64,000 bases of DNA, taken from assembly GCA_039545315.1 (NCBI GenBank), contig BCIM01000004.1, positions 62,001 to 126,000 of the forward strand. Reading direction: 5' to 3'. This document shows positions 25,786 to 38,957 of the stretch, piece by piece (position 1 is the first letter of the stretch; the number at the start of each line of letters is the position of its first letter). The notes beneath the pieces are model-generated. The model saw only the letters and a program-made list of their open reading frames with translations, was not told the origin of the DNA and did no database searches. Position numbers and translations under genes: made by a program. Source of the stretch: Kondoa malvinella (lineage: Eukaryota; Basidiomycota; Agaricostilbomycetes; Agaricostilbales; Kondoaceae).

Positions 25786-27709
25786 ATGTCGTCTACTTCA
25801 CCTCTCTTTGCGGTCGATCTCACGCCCAAACTATTCCTTGTAACTCTTCCCGCTGCAGCAATAACCCTCTACGCTGTCTACTCTATCTATGTGGCTTTCT
25901 TCGGTCCCGTGTCTCATGTACCTGGTCCTCTTCTGTGCAAAGTGAGCATTTACAGCCAGCGTCTGAGCTATTTTGACCTTGTTCCAGTTCACCAATGCGG
26001 TCGACGCCTATCAAACACTAGTCGGAGGGCGTCGTAGCGAATGGATTCACAGCGTACACACCCAATATGGATCTGTCGTTCGCATTGGACCCAACCTCAT
26101 GAGCATCAACAACCCTGACTGTCTAAAATCGGTTTACGGCGGCAAATTCCCCAAGTCTGAGCCGCGATACTTTGGCAAGCATATGGACGAGACTGAGCAT
26201 ATGCTTATCATGAACACGTCAGTACTCCTGCTCTGTTTACTGATTGAAGTGCTCATCAATGGATACAGCCACGAGAAGTTCCGCGCTCGCCGCAACATCC
26301 TCCTTCCGCTCTTCCAACAGAAAAACCTGCAGAGCTTTGAACCTGATCTTCAGCACTACACTTCCGTTTTCCTCGAACAAATAGAAAAGGAACAAAAGGC
26401 CGAAGGTTCAGCTGATGTTTTCCGATGGTTCCGGCTCGTGGCATTCGACATCATCTGCAGCCTGGCTTACGGAGTGGACATGCGTATGACTGCGGAGGGC
26501 AAAAAGAATAAGCTCGTCGAATGGATGGAACAGGTCTACGTAAGTCTAGAGCGAAGCGTCCGCATGATTTCAAATCTCAAAATCCTTTTGAACAGGTCTA
26601 CTTTACGCTCAAAGACTTTATTGGCAAAACCATCATCACCGTTGCTGAGAGCGGCATCTTCGGCAAGCTCAAGGATATCGCTTCTGCCGAGAAGAAGTTT
26701 GTCGCGTACGGTGAAAAGCTTTACACAGAGGGTCTTGAGCAAGGCAAGCGTTGACATATGCTTATTGGCTTGATACTCATCATGACATCTGCTCTCAGGG
26801 CGATATGGCAACGACGATGGTAGCAAGACAAATCTACTTGACTCGCTTCACCGGGCTTCTGAAGTCGATCGCACAATCACAAAGAAGCATGTTGCTACTG
26901 AAGCAGGAGCAATTCTCATCGCAGGATCGTAAGCCATGCCAGGCTCTCATCATTGACAAGAGCTTACCCTCGAGTCGAAAGTGACACTACATCTACAGCC
27001 ATGACCTATGCCGCGTGGGAACTAGCTCGCAAGCCAGAAATGCAACACAAGCTCAGGGAAGAACTTAAGACTGTCTCTGATATCGTCAGCTACCCTTCTG
27101 GGAAGCAACTGGAGTCTCTCCCTCTGTTCAATGGATTCCTGAAAGAAGTGCTGAGGCTTTGGCCTACATGTGCGTGCTGTCGAGCAGACAAAGACTGCCA
27201 CTCACGTCGAACTAGTACCCGGCCCTCTCGAAAGACGTGTTCCCAGTGGAGGCGCTACACTGTCTGGCGTGTCGCTGCCAGAGAACACGGAAGTCACTAT
27301 GCAAGCCTACGATCTACACCGCGATGGCAACGTCTTCATTGATCCCCTACACCTCAAGCCCGAAAGATGGCTCGAGGAGACTTCTGCTATGAAAGAGTCT
27401 TTCATTCCGTTTTCGTATGGGCCTCGGAATTGCGTGGGAATGAAGTCAGTATCATCTTTAGCTGAAAGCTACAGCGCTGATTCGCTTTGCAGCCTTGCAT
27501 GGATCGAAATCAGGACTCTGATGGGTGCTTTGATTCGACGCTACAACATTTCGCTGGACCCCAAGACTACCGAGGCGAGTATGGCCTGTGTCGAACACTT
27601 CTTTACCGTTCCTACTTCAATGGGTAAGCGCTGTTTTCTGGCATTCTACAATTTCGTCACTCATGATCGTGCAGATTGCCGCCTTCGCTTCCAGAAGCTC
27701 ACTGAATAA
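25786..27709 (+). CDS. Cytochrome P450 monooxygenase (second)
   Basis: About 500 residues. An N-terminal anchor (FLVTLPAAAITLYAVYSIYV) is followed by VSHVPGPLLCKFTN. GSVVRIGPNLMSINNP, HEKFRARRNILLPLF (C-helix) and RLVAFDIICSLAYG follow. The I-helix carries AGSESDTTSTAMTYAAWELA, the K-helix carries KEVLRLWPT (ExxR), and the heme loop is FIPFSYGPRNCVGM. A 46-base intron joins WPT to LPGPLERRVPSGGATL. Every P450 landmark is intact, so it should be active in the ER. The sequence differs clearly from the first P450 of the window, so the two are not recent duplicates. The class resembles fungal P450s of secondary metabolism and xenobiotic oxidation; the substrate is unknown. Confidence 0.92.
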
Positions 27710-27893
27710 GTCAAGATTTCTATTTTATGCAGCGATGTTTCGGGCATACAAGATTGGCTCTGCGCATGAGGTTGACGAAAGGGGGTTCTGTAACGACGTT
27801 GTCCATGTCTTCTGAATTGTCAATATCTGGTCATATTCATCATCTGAATCCTGCGTTACGCTCTCTGTGTGCTATCCTGTTAGCCCAAGGGTA

Positions 27894-27938
27894 ATAGGCT
27901 TTTCCGTCATGAGGCTGCAATAGGACGGAAAAGCCTAT
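27894..27938. repeat. Perfect 15-bp inverted repeat with 15-bp spacer
   Basis: The left arm ATAGGCTTTTCCGTC (27894-27908) is matched base for base by GACGGAAAAGCCTAT (27924-27938). The loop is 15 bases. It sits 185 bases after the P450 stop and 65 bases before the esterase start. It could be a dimeric operator (CCG...CGG everted) or an RNA hairpin in the esterase leader. Confidence 0.75.
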
Positions 27939-28003
27939 CGCGATGTCCCTCTTCAGCCAGCTTCGAAGCTCCTCTGTCGGGTCTGTGTGCTTGAGAACTC
28001 AAG

Positions 28004-29353
28004 ATGCCACTTCATTCAAAAGCCGCAGCAACTAGAAAGCCTTTCAACCCGCAGCCGAAGCATACCATCGTCTTTCTCGTGCTGTTGTTGCTCTTACGCA
28101 GGCTCCGCAAGCGACAGATCGTGCTCCCTACGTCCTTTTCATATGCTCCTGCTGTCCTGTACGGCTTGCGCTTCGTCTGGCTAGAAGCTTTGCGACATGT
28201 CAAGCTTCAAAGACCCTCAGCACCGCCTGCCGCGTCGCATCTCAAAGGCCGCGTCCAGCACATTCGTATACACGAGGGTTTAGATCGAACTGCTCTGCTG
28301 TATCAGTCAGTGCGGAACGGAGAAGGCAAACCCCAAGCGCTGGTGATTGCCTTTCACGGAAGCTTGGAGTCTGGGCAGATCTTCCGCTGCTCGACTACTG
28401 GCTGTCGCTTAGATGAACTGGCAGACGAAAGGGGATTTGTAGTAGCTTATCCTGATGGTAGGTGTTCTTTTTACAATACGAAATTGCTCAGACTGACATC
28501 CGTTAATAGGTATGATGGGCAATTGGAACGTGGGTGACCAGCGTCCTAGTTATGCTGAGGCTAAAGGCAATACTGTAGGACGGAAGAGAGGCGACCTATC
28601 CAGCAAAAGCGCATAACGTGGACGACGTTAACTTCACGCGTCTTCTGATAGACGAAGCACACCGTGTAGCCGGTATTGACAAGGAGAGGGTATTCGTCTT
28701 GGGGTTCTCAAAGTGAGCCTCTCTTCTCAGTTCGCCAGCTCCTTAATGCTGACCTTATTGATAGCGGCGGTCACATGTGCTTGCGCCTGTTGGCAGAGCT
28801 CGGCTCGCCTACAATATGCGCTGGAGCTTCGATAGGCGCCAATCTTGTGCCCGAACCAAGATCAGTAGTCGACTATACCATGCATGAAAACAGCAAACAA
28901 CCCTTTCCTTTCACCTTGCTCAACGGAACCAAAGATCCAATTATACCCTATGATGGCGGTGAGGGTGCCCTATGGACAGCACCATTCGGTTTGTATCAGT
29001 ATGGCAAGCGCGGGCAACATTATAGCTCGCAATCAACAGCAGCTCGCTTGGCGAATCGATGGGGCGAAAGCAATATCAAGGCTTCACAGGTGCCAGCAAC
29101 AGGAGGGATACGGGTCACAGACTACCGCTCGGACGAGGGAAGGCTTATGGTTCGCTCAGTAGCTCTGCTGAACGAGGGTCATGTGAGTCTTGTCAGATCA
29201 GCAGACAGGCAAGCTGACGCTCTCGAACAGCGCGTTTCTCACGTATCAGATCGTGACTCCTGCCCGTCTGCATATGGGCCGAGGAGAAGAGACTTGGATG
29301 CATTGGGAGAAATCATCAAGTTTTTCGATGAAGTGGCTCCAGGCCAGTTATAA
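28004..29353 (+). CDS. Secreted/membrane-anchored esterase, PHB depolymerase / feruloyl esterase (LpqC) family
   Basis: About 390 residues of alpha/beta-hydrolase fold. After a basic N-terminus comes one hydrophobic helix (TIVFLVLLLLLRRL), probably a signal anchor. The core has ALVIAFHGSLESGQIF (oxyanion loop), ERGFVVAYPDGMMGNWN, the nucleophile elbow VFVLGFSNGGHM with GFSNG, NGTKDPIIPYDGG for the acidic residue and LLNEGHRV for the catalytic His. The last intron (about 29170-29230) is a multiple of three, so both forms stay open. The family hydrolyses polyhydroxyalkanoates or hydroxycinnamate esters outside the cell. A feruloyl-esterase-type activity would feed phenolic acids to the neighbouring oxidases, but this is speculative. 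Confidence 0.82.
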
Positions 29354-29394
29354 TGCAACGTCTGTCTAGGCGAATATAAATACTGTAAGATGAT

Positions 29395-29468
29395 TGTCCT
29401 TGTCTATGTTACATCGAAGTGTCCTTGTTGGTATCCTTGTCTATGTTGCACCAGAGTGTCCTTGTTAC
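29395..29468. repeat. Two tandem copies of an about 37-bp sequence
   Basis: The block beginning TCCTTGTCTATGTT and ending GTGTCCTTGTT occurs twice in a row (29395-29431 and 29432-29468) with about five differences. It lies in the short convergent spacer between the esterase and GMC genes, so it belongs to one or both 3' UTRs. Confidence 0.7.
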
Positions 29469-29485
29469 TTTTTGCCTGAACTACC

Positions 29486-32562
<3,077 letters not shown>

Positions 32563-34231
32563 ATGCAGCAAGAGAGACAGAGGCCAATATCCTTCAACGA
32601 GGCACTGCTGAGGACGAACGAGCCAGATTCGCTGGGTCCTGCACCTGCGCTGCCAGACTTTTCGTCTCATCAAGGAGGTCAAGACCTAGTCGTGCCCGAA
32701 CACAGAGACGATGGCATCTCGTTTTACACGCTGCCGCATGAAAGAGACAACACAACAGAATCGCTGAGCAAGGTGAATAGGGTCAACCCGTCTTTTTTGA
32801 GGAATAAGCGTGTCTAACTCGAATGCACCGCTTTTAGGAAGCTATGGATTCTGTCAGATCAGCGCAGCAAATCTTTCTGTCTACTTTGAACGATATTGCA
32901 GCGACAGCAGCTGGCATCACCGAGTTGGAAAGCACATTTGCGCAACCTCTGGCTGTACAAGTCCTCTCGAACCTACGCAATGCTGTCAAGAACTTGTCTC
33001 CGTCTGGAGAAATGGTCTCACTGCCTTCGTCTTCCAAAGACGCGGCTTCACAAAAGACGGAATTGAATGCATTAGCTGATCTTCTCGCTGCAAAATTGCC
33101 GGAGCAAGAAGCGCTCCTAGTCAAGGCTCTAGCTGCTCTCGTCGCTTGTCTTGATCGGCTGCTTAATCTATCTGGCAATGAACAAGGTCTTTCTACAGTC
33201 ACAACGCTCACTTCTCTCGCAATGACACCCAACCCATCGTCATCCAGCCATGGCTCCAATCGATCTCAATTTGAGCAGAAACAAAGCATGTTTGCGACAT
33301 TGCAAAAGCAAGCTCTATCCCTACAAATGTCGAACCGCTCCCAGCAGCGCTCATTCCCAAATGAAGGCGTCTTAGAAGTACAGAAAGCGGAAGTCGCTTT
33401 ACTTTGGGCTAGAATTGATGAACTTCTCGCTCGCATCCACGATCTGTCAAATCAACAATCAGTCACCCAGTCTTATGAGTTCAGATGGTCTCGCTCGAAA
33501 GAATATGAACCTTCCATATCCGAATACTCCTTGTCTGACTTACCTACCTATACCGACGAGCAAATGGCCGGCACAGAAGCTCTCCTTCCACCTTCTTACC
33601 CAGAGGAAAAGCCTGTCAGCCGGAACAAGAATGAAAAGCTACAACTTGACCTAGACAACCTCTCCGACGCTATTGAACGACTTCACGCTGTCTCTCCCAA
33701 ATTATCTAACCAAAGAGTCGCTTCGACTGCCGTATTGGACAGAAGCAAGATCCGAGAAGGTAGATTGGAGAAGCTGTCTACCGCAATAGAGCGCTTGTCA
33801 AAGGGGAGATTGGAAGATCAGAGGGCTGTCTTGCCGGTATTGGAGCCAATGAGTGCAAAATCAAAGGAAACGAAGCGGCTCAAAGAGTTGGATTACCTTT
33901 GGGATTCGATAGGAAAAGCCAATGATCGGCGGATGGTGGATCAGAGAGTTGCTTTGAGTCCCAGGAAGCAGGGCAAGATGCCTGCTAAAGCCGCACTGGT
34001 ACGTGAGCTGGTCAATTAGGCAAAATAGTAGGCTGAATCTCTCTAAAGGCATTGATGGATTCAGTCGAAGCCGCTAGAAGAGAACATATCCTTTCAACAA
34101 TAAATGCGGGCCGTTTGAACGGTCAAGACGCACAACTACCTTCATCAAACACTCGAGGTCGCCTGCAACGTTCATATTCTACTCCCGTGCCTCCGACCAG
34201 TGAGATTACGCAACCTGTGAAGGGTGCGTGA
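32563..34231 (+). CDS. Unknown protein with repeated L..AIERL..R(L/M)xxQRV motifs
   Basis: Exon 1 (32563-32772) joins exon 2 (32838-33998) across a 65-base GT-AG intron, and exon 3 starts at 34049. The product of about 510 residues is Gln/Ser/Leu-rich and predicted helical. Its C-terminal half repeats a related unit at least four times: LDNLSDAIERLHAVSPKLSN, LEKLSTAIERLSKGRLED, LDYLWDSIGKANDRRMVD and ALMDSVEAARREHILSTI. Each is followed by a Gln-Arg/Asp pair. I do not recognise the family. In exon 3 the frame stops at TGA 34229-34231. However, a good donor at 34224 and an acceptor at 34277 would instead splice it in frame to the HECT_2-like gene downstream. Whether this is one fusion gene or two genes needs transcript evidence. 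Confidence 0.7.
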
Positions 34232-34277
34232 TGTAGTCTTGTGTCATACGCCGGATGTCAAACGCTCAGTCTACAAG

Positions 34278-35812
34278 GTCTTTTGCAGGATTGGCATTGG
34301 CTGGTACAGGAACAAGCAAACTTGAGTTGCCTCAACGTGAACCTTTGGTCGACCGAGTCGTCGCCTGAAGTACTGGATTGGGCTGTTGAAGAAGTATCGG
34401 AGCTGGAGTTGATATTGTCTGTCGCTGGTCGGCAACTCAAGATCTCGTTACCAGTACCGGTCTCAACAGGGTCTGTTCCGTCGATCTCTCCTTCTGCGGG
34501 CGGTGCGTCGATCAAACTCAAGATACCACCGCGTGAACCAATCGTTCAAGAGGAAGAACCCTTATCTACTTCGTACCTCAAAAGAACAGCTCCCACATCT
34601 TTTCGCTGCGCCGAATGCAAATCTCCGTTTTCGAATCCCTGTGATCCATCTGTCGTCTACGCCGCTCTACCATCTGAACATTGGGCTGAGCTCATTGATT
34701 CTTGGGTCTGTCATCAAGATCAGGAACTAAACGAAAATATAACAAATCGCAATGCTGGCTTCTGGCCTGCTGATCAAGATGTCTTTGTGGCCTCGAATTA
34801 CCTACTTTTCCCTATGTCTGTTGTAAAGAATGTATCTGTGGATAAGTCTGTCGAAGTGAGTCGCGTTTCTCTCTTCTCTGCCTGACTGGACTTTAAAGAA
34901 ACTCGTCCTTCGACTGTCATCTGGATTCGGAAGGAGCTCTCTGCTAGTACTTTCTGTTCCTTTCGGCAACCTTCTACGAAGCAACGCAGTGATACAAGAG
35001 TCCTACATCGAGCAAACCCGTGATGAAGCACTTCATTGGCTTCATTGCGACCCTCTGACTGATCTCTTTGATTCGAGCTCCTTTGCAAAGGGACTACATG
35101 AGAGGGCACACTTACTGATCCATGCCTTTGCATTGTGACAGGCTTCGTTGAGCTGGAACTCAAGCTGGTTTCCTGCTTCGTGTCAAACGTGTCATTTCAG
35201 CTTGGGCGAAATCGCTTTCGATCAAAGTGCTTCACGCAGCGCAAAGGCTTTCCGAGCAAGAAAGTATGCTATCGAACCTGTATTGGCTGATGCAAGGTTC
35301 GTATTGTCAGCTCCATTATCCTCAAAGTGCTGACTATTCCTGTAGTTCTCCCGACCTACCTCTGGAAGTGCATATTGCTGCTCACTTGCTTGAAATTTCT
35401 CGCTCGCATGCTGTACACCGCTTCTTTATCGAAGACGAAAGCAGCTCACCCAGACTCTTTGCAAGTTTCATATGCTCTCTCATACAGTCAGCTGACTTGA
35501 CTTTCAGATTTGGCTCTTCAACCCTTCGGTCGCGATCACCTCCTCGTCTTTGACAGGTGTTGCAAGAGTCATGGCTGTGTTTTACGCTTCATGCAATACG
35601 TACGCAATTGGTTTACCGACCTGTTCCACGCTGATTGGCCTTGTAGTGTGACAGAAGAGACGTTCTCGATTGGACAACAGTGCGAAAGGCTGGAATACCC
35701 AGGTATCATCTGTGATCGGTTACTGGCGAATCTGAGGGAGAGCACAACTTTGCTTGCGTCTCCGTCTAGAGTATTTGAACAGTATCAGAGCGGGTTCATC
35801 AGGCGCTTGTAA
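34278..35812 (+). CDS. UBE3D-like (HECT_2 / E2-binding) ubiquitin ligase
   Basis: The frame from 34278 begins LLQDWHWLVQEQANLSCLNV then NLWSTE, continues with VAGRQLKISLPVPV, and carries the zinc-binding block FRCAECKSPFSNP. VYAALPSEHWAELIDSWVCH and ADQDVFVASNYLLFP follow. A second Cys pair is in SWFPASCQTCHFSLGE. The end is LECPG-like LEYPGIICDRLLANLRESTT then SRVFEQYQSGFIRR. This layout is typical of UBE3D/HECT_2 proteins that bind E2 enzymes and cyclin B. About 430 residues over six or so exons. No ATG starts this frame; the nearest in-frame alternative codon is GTG at 34241. The true start may therefore be in the upstream coiled-coil gene by splicing. Convergent with the LRR gene, 26 bases between stops. 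Confidence 0.78.
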
Positions 35813-35838
35813 TAATCCACATAGCCTGTGCTTAGGCT

Positions 35839-37184
35839 TCACGTCCTTTCCCACCGCGCGCAACTCATCTTCAACAGGCATCCATCCTTTTGAGCCGCAT
35901 TCCAAGCATCACCAGATTGCATCCGTCCTTTCTCGTGTTGCCTCTTCATATCAGCCCTATCCTCTGCAAAATGCACGACTTTCAAGAACTGCGCTTCTGT
36001 CAAAGGCGAACAGGAGGTGTGCAGAGGCAAGTCCAGAACAAGACTTTGCACAGCCTGCCAATCAAGCTGAGCAACACATCGAAGGATCGAGTATTGTAAT
36101 TCGTTTGGTAAACGTTTGAAAGGGAAGAAATCCAACATTTGCAGCGCTTCCATCTTTTCGGTTGATCGTTCCAGATGAGCGTAGACGTCATCGAGTGAGA
36201 GTGGTTCAATAGCTTTCTCTGATCCTAGTAGGACTATTCGAGATACGCATAATAGACGAAAAGCGGCTTTGGTAGTTGCTTTTAGCCTATCGCGATTTCG
36301 GATCAGGGCGTTTCGGAGAGATGGTTGATCTAGTTCCGAGTCGGACGAGTCGGAGACTGAGTTGGATCGGGATGAGGCTGGTGAAGATGGGTCATCTGAC
36401 CGAGCGTTTGCTGATAGTTCGAGTCGCAGCAAAGAGGTGTTTCGGCCGGAGATGACTAGTTGGGCGAGTTTTCTGACATTACGTGAACCGAGATTATTGC
36501 CATTAAGCTCAAGACCTTTGGGACGGTTGAGCATGGCATCGACTGATATAGAACGGGACGAACCTTCAAGCCCACCGCCTTGATCAGGATTGGACAGAAA
36601 CTTGATCAAGCTCTTTGCATGCCGGATATTGCATACATTGAGCAATAGGTAGCGCAAGGATGTAGGATAACAGAGGGAAAGAAAATGGTCGAGCTGGATC
36701 GAAGGCGCACTGGTAAGTGAGAGGAAATGTAGGGATGATGAAGGATGCGATAGACTTGTTGCTAGGAGGGCGGCGACTACTTTATCTGATAGCTGGATTT
36801 TGTTTCCGCTTAAGTAGAGGGAGTGCAGGGTCGGCTCTAGTGGTCTTGCGCTGCCTGTTGTAGGTAGTAGGAGGTGCGTGATGATAGCTAGCATGCCTTT
36901 ATCGGAGACATTGTTGGCAGCCAAGTTCAGTTCGAGGATGCTGCAACCTCTCGTTCGAAGCTTGACCAAGCCATTGCATAGTACTATACATGCCATAAGA
37001 TCGTAGGTAGCTGCTCCTGGCGCTCTGCCCTACCTTCCACTCCTCGATCACCAAACGAGTTGTGCGACAGGACAAGTCGCTCGCATGACAGATTCTCTTC
37101 TAGTCTTTGCAAGACTTGCAGAGCTCCATTCTCTCCAGCCAGACCATGATCATGCAGCAGTACGGTCGTGCTGTCACTTTGCAT
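35839..37184 (-). CDS. Leucine-rich-repeat (RNI-like) protein with C-terminal F-box-like motif
   Basis: About 430 residues in two exons. A GT-AG intron near 37000 joins FGDRGVE to VLCNGLVKL. Ribonuclease-inhibitor-like repeats follow, such as CSILELNLAANNVSDKGMLA, LHSLYLSGNKIQLSDK, LRYLLLNVCNIRHAKSLI and PKGLELNGNNLGSRNVRKLA. An acidic Ser-rich linker is next. Near the C-terminus is LDFFPFKRLPNELQYSILRC, which fits the F-box consensus LPxEL...IL. F-box/LRR proteins recruit substrates to SCF ligases, but normally the F-box comes first. The start is the ATG complementary to 37182-37184. It faces the UBE3D-like gene tail to tail, so two ubiquitin-related genes may be neighbours. Confidence 0.78.
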
Positions 37185-37548
37185 TTCGCTTGCTTCACTT
37201 TTGACCAAGGACAACTGGAGCTATACCACAGAATTTCGCTGGCCGACCCAGAAATACTCTGTGGTCGACTGTTGCCAAGTCTGATAGAGTGTTTGGGCAG
37301 TATCAAAGTGGCTTCGTGAGGCGGTCGCAGTCTAGAACAGTCTATCATCTTTCGAGTCGCTTCGACAAAAACAACAACGTGACAGCAACATTACTCTGTT
37401 ATCTGCTAAACTTCTGCACCTCAAACGTTTGTCACGTTGTGATATAATCTCGTGGCTTTGTAGCTTCCCGCAAGCTTCCTGGCATGCTGCTTTTTGTCCT
37501 CTCTATCATTCCCTGCTATTCTATGGCATCTAGGCATTCTGTCGGGAC
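37185..37548 (+). pseudogene. Relic of a UBE3D-like 3' end followed by a duplicated leader sequence
   Basis: Codons 37286-37324 read RVFGQYQSGFVRR, matching RVFEQYQSGFIRR at the end of the UBE3D-like gene (35768-35806; 11 of 13 residues and 30 of 39 bases). Just upstream, in another frame, EILCGRLL matches GIICDRLL. The frames no longer agree and about 30 bases are missing, so it is dead. At 37355-37378 a 24-base sequence starting AGTCGCTTCGAC is identical to 38911-38934, the leader of the gene at 38958. No gene follows the first copy. Confidence 0.65.
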
Positions 37549-38256
37549 CTATACTATGCTGCATCGCGTAGGATGGATGTTGACATAGACTATTATTGGG
37601 CCAATTCTACGTCTTGAGCTGGATGCCTGAAGCCTGGACGAGTTTGATGAGTCGACAGTCGAATTCTCCAATTTTTTCGCATCTTCAGGTTTGGATGCAA
37701 GACTGAAGTCAGGCCAATGACTGCTTTGGTATCTGCGTCGGTGCAGTACCGCTGCTTGTGATGTGTCGTCTTCACCCCACCGCCTGTGTTCGAATGAAAT
37801 CGGAGTAGTTTGGTTCTGGTCGAACGCGTTAGCTTCGTTATTAGGGTTATGGTTATCACTCGCCTGTGGTCGTTGTCGTCGCACCAGTGGCCTACTGTTC
37901 TGCTATCATGTACTGTTCTGCTATCATGAATCTTGACATCGGGGAGACCCGAAAGAAACGGGATTGCCTGGATCCGCTACAGAAGGAGCGGGTAGCCCAT
38001 GATCGACACAGGGTTGCGCGATAGGATCTTGGCCTGATGTGCCCGTCTCTGGTACCATGATCACTGTCGCGCCTATGTCGGCCAGCTGCTTGACCATGCC
38101 CTATGACAACGAGTTAGCCCCACTTTGCAGACTTTGCAAAACTCTGTTCAAACATTGAACACGAAGGTGGATGCCAATCACGCGGCAGTTGAAAATCGCA
38201 TGCGTCACATCGGTTTGTAGTCTCTTCAGCTGCCAGACTTCGTCCTGACGAGACAT
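37549..38256 (-). CDS. Hypothetical protein, three exons
   Basis: Three exons join cleanly. Exon 1 starts MSRQDEVWQLKRLQTDVTHA. An 81-base intron with GCTAAC before its TCATAG acceptor leads to MVKQLADIGATVIMVPETG. A 54-base intron (37895-37948) leads to a polar exon with HNPNNEANAFDQNQTTPISF and SHWPDFSLASKPEDAKKLEN. The product is about 205 residues. No membrane segment or known domain is evident; the start may be coiled coil. The second intron contains a perfect 18-base tandem repeat (37893-37928). The clean splicing argues for a real gene; its function is unknown. Confidence 0.5.
37893..37928. repeat. Perfect 18-bp tandem duplication
   Basis: TACTGTTCTGCTATCATG occurs twice head to tail with no mismatch. 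It spans the 3' end of the second intron inferred for the leftward gene here, so it duplicates a possible splice acceptor. Confidence 0.85.
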
Positions 38257-38261
38257 AGAGC

Positions 38262-38866
38262 AAGGCACAGCATTCAGTGCCGAACAGCCTGAAGGCGAAG
38301 CTACCAACTCTGAGAAGGAGCATGGTCCAGCGAAAAGGCGTAAGAAAGGAAAGAACGGCACAAAGAAGTCAACAGGTGTACAGCCGCCCGTCGACGAGGA
38401 AGATGAGGAGCCTACAGCTGCGCCAGCAGCAGCCGCAGCCACCAGGAAGAAGCCGAACACGTCGCTCGATGAAAAGAAAACCGCCATGAAGAAGTACGAA
38501 ACTGCCTTAGGACCGTCATTCCTCCAATCTGGAGCTATCCTCCGAGAAGTCATTGCGGTCTTGCATGCTGCACCTCCTCCCGTGGCGCCATCAGCCTTCA
38601 CCTTCTCATTCGGTCGAGCATGCCCTCCCAGCGCGCCAGCCAATTGGAGATCTGATCGTGTGGTGGACTTTTCTTTCGGAATAGCTTCCAGGTCGCAGCT
38701 CGAAGATCTCATTGGTCCGCATTCAACTCCAACCAAGGACCTTTCACGTGGGAAGAAGGCGGTTGGCAGTCCGAGGACGTTCACGAAGCAGAAGTCTCCG
38801 ACTTGTCCGAGCAGCGAGGAGCAAGATCAGCGGATTCTCGAATTTCGGATCAATCACGTGACATAA
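38262..38866 (+). CDS. Possible charged, Ala/Pro-rich protein (partial model)
   Basis: An open frame of about 195 codons reads AKRRKKGKNGTKKSTG, then DEEDEEPTAAPAAAAATRKK, then DEKKTAMKKYETALGPSF, and stops at 38866. Basic and acidic clusters look like a nuclear protein. There is no upstream ATG in frame; the first is at 38486, so a 5' exon would be needed. The opposite strand is also open for 227 codons but reads as low-complexity Ser/Phe/Ala, so I prefer this strand. Function unknown and reality uncertain. Confidence 0.35.
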
Positions 38867-38910
38867 TGTCCTTTTTCGAAACGGGACATAACTTTGTACA
38901 TAGTGACCGT

Positions 38911-38957
38911 AGTCGCTTCGACAAAAACAACAACAACAAAGACCAGCAACATTGACA
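38911..38957 (+). promoter_or_regulatory. CAA-rich 5' leader, second copy of a shared sequence
   Basis: This stretch starts with the 24-base block AGTCGCTTCGAC... shared exactly with 37355-37378 and continues through CAACAACAACAAAG to the ATG at 38958. Unstructured CAA-rich leaders are typical fungal 5' UTRs. Confidence 0.55.

Noticed and set aside
38101..38784. A 227-codon leftward open frame rich in Ser, Phe and Ala
   Set aside because: It is antisense to a more natural charged/Ala-Pro frame. Only its last part fits a spliced gene, and that is used in the 37549-38256 model.
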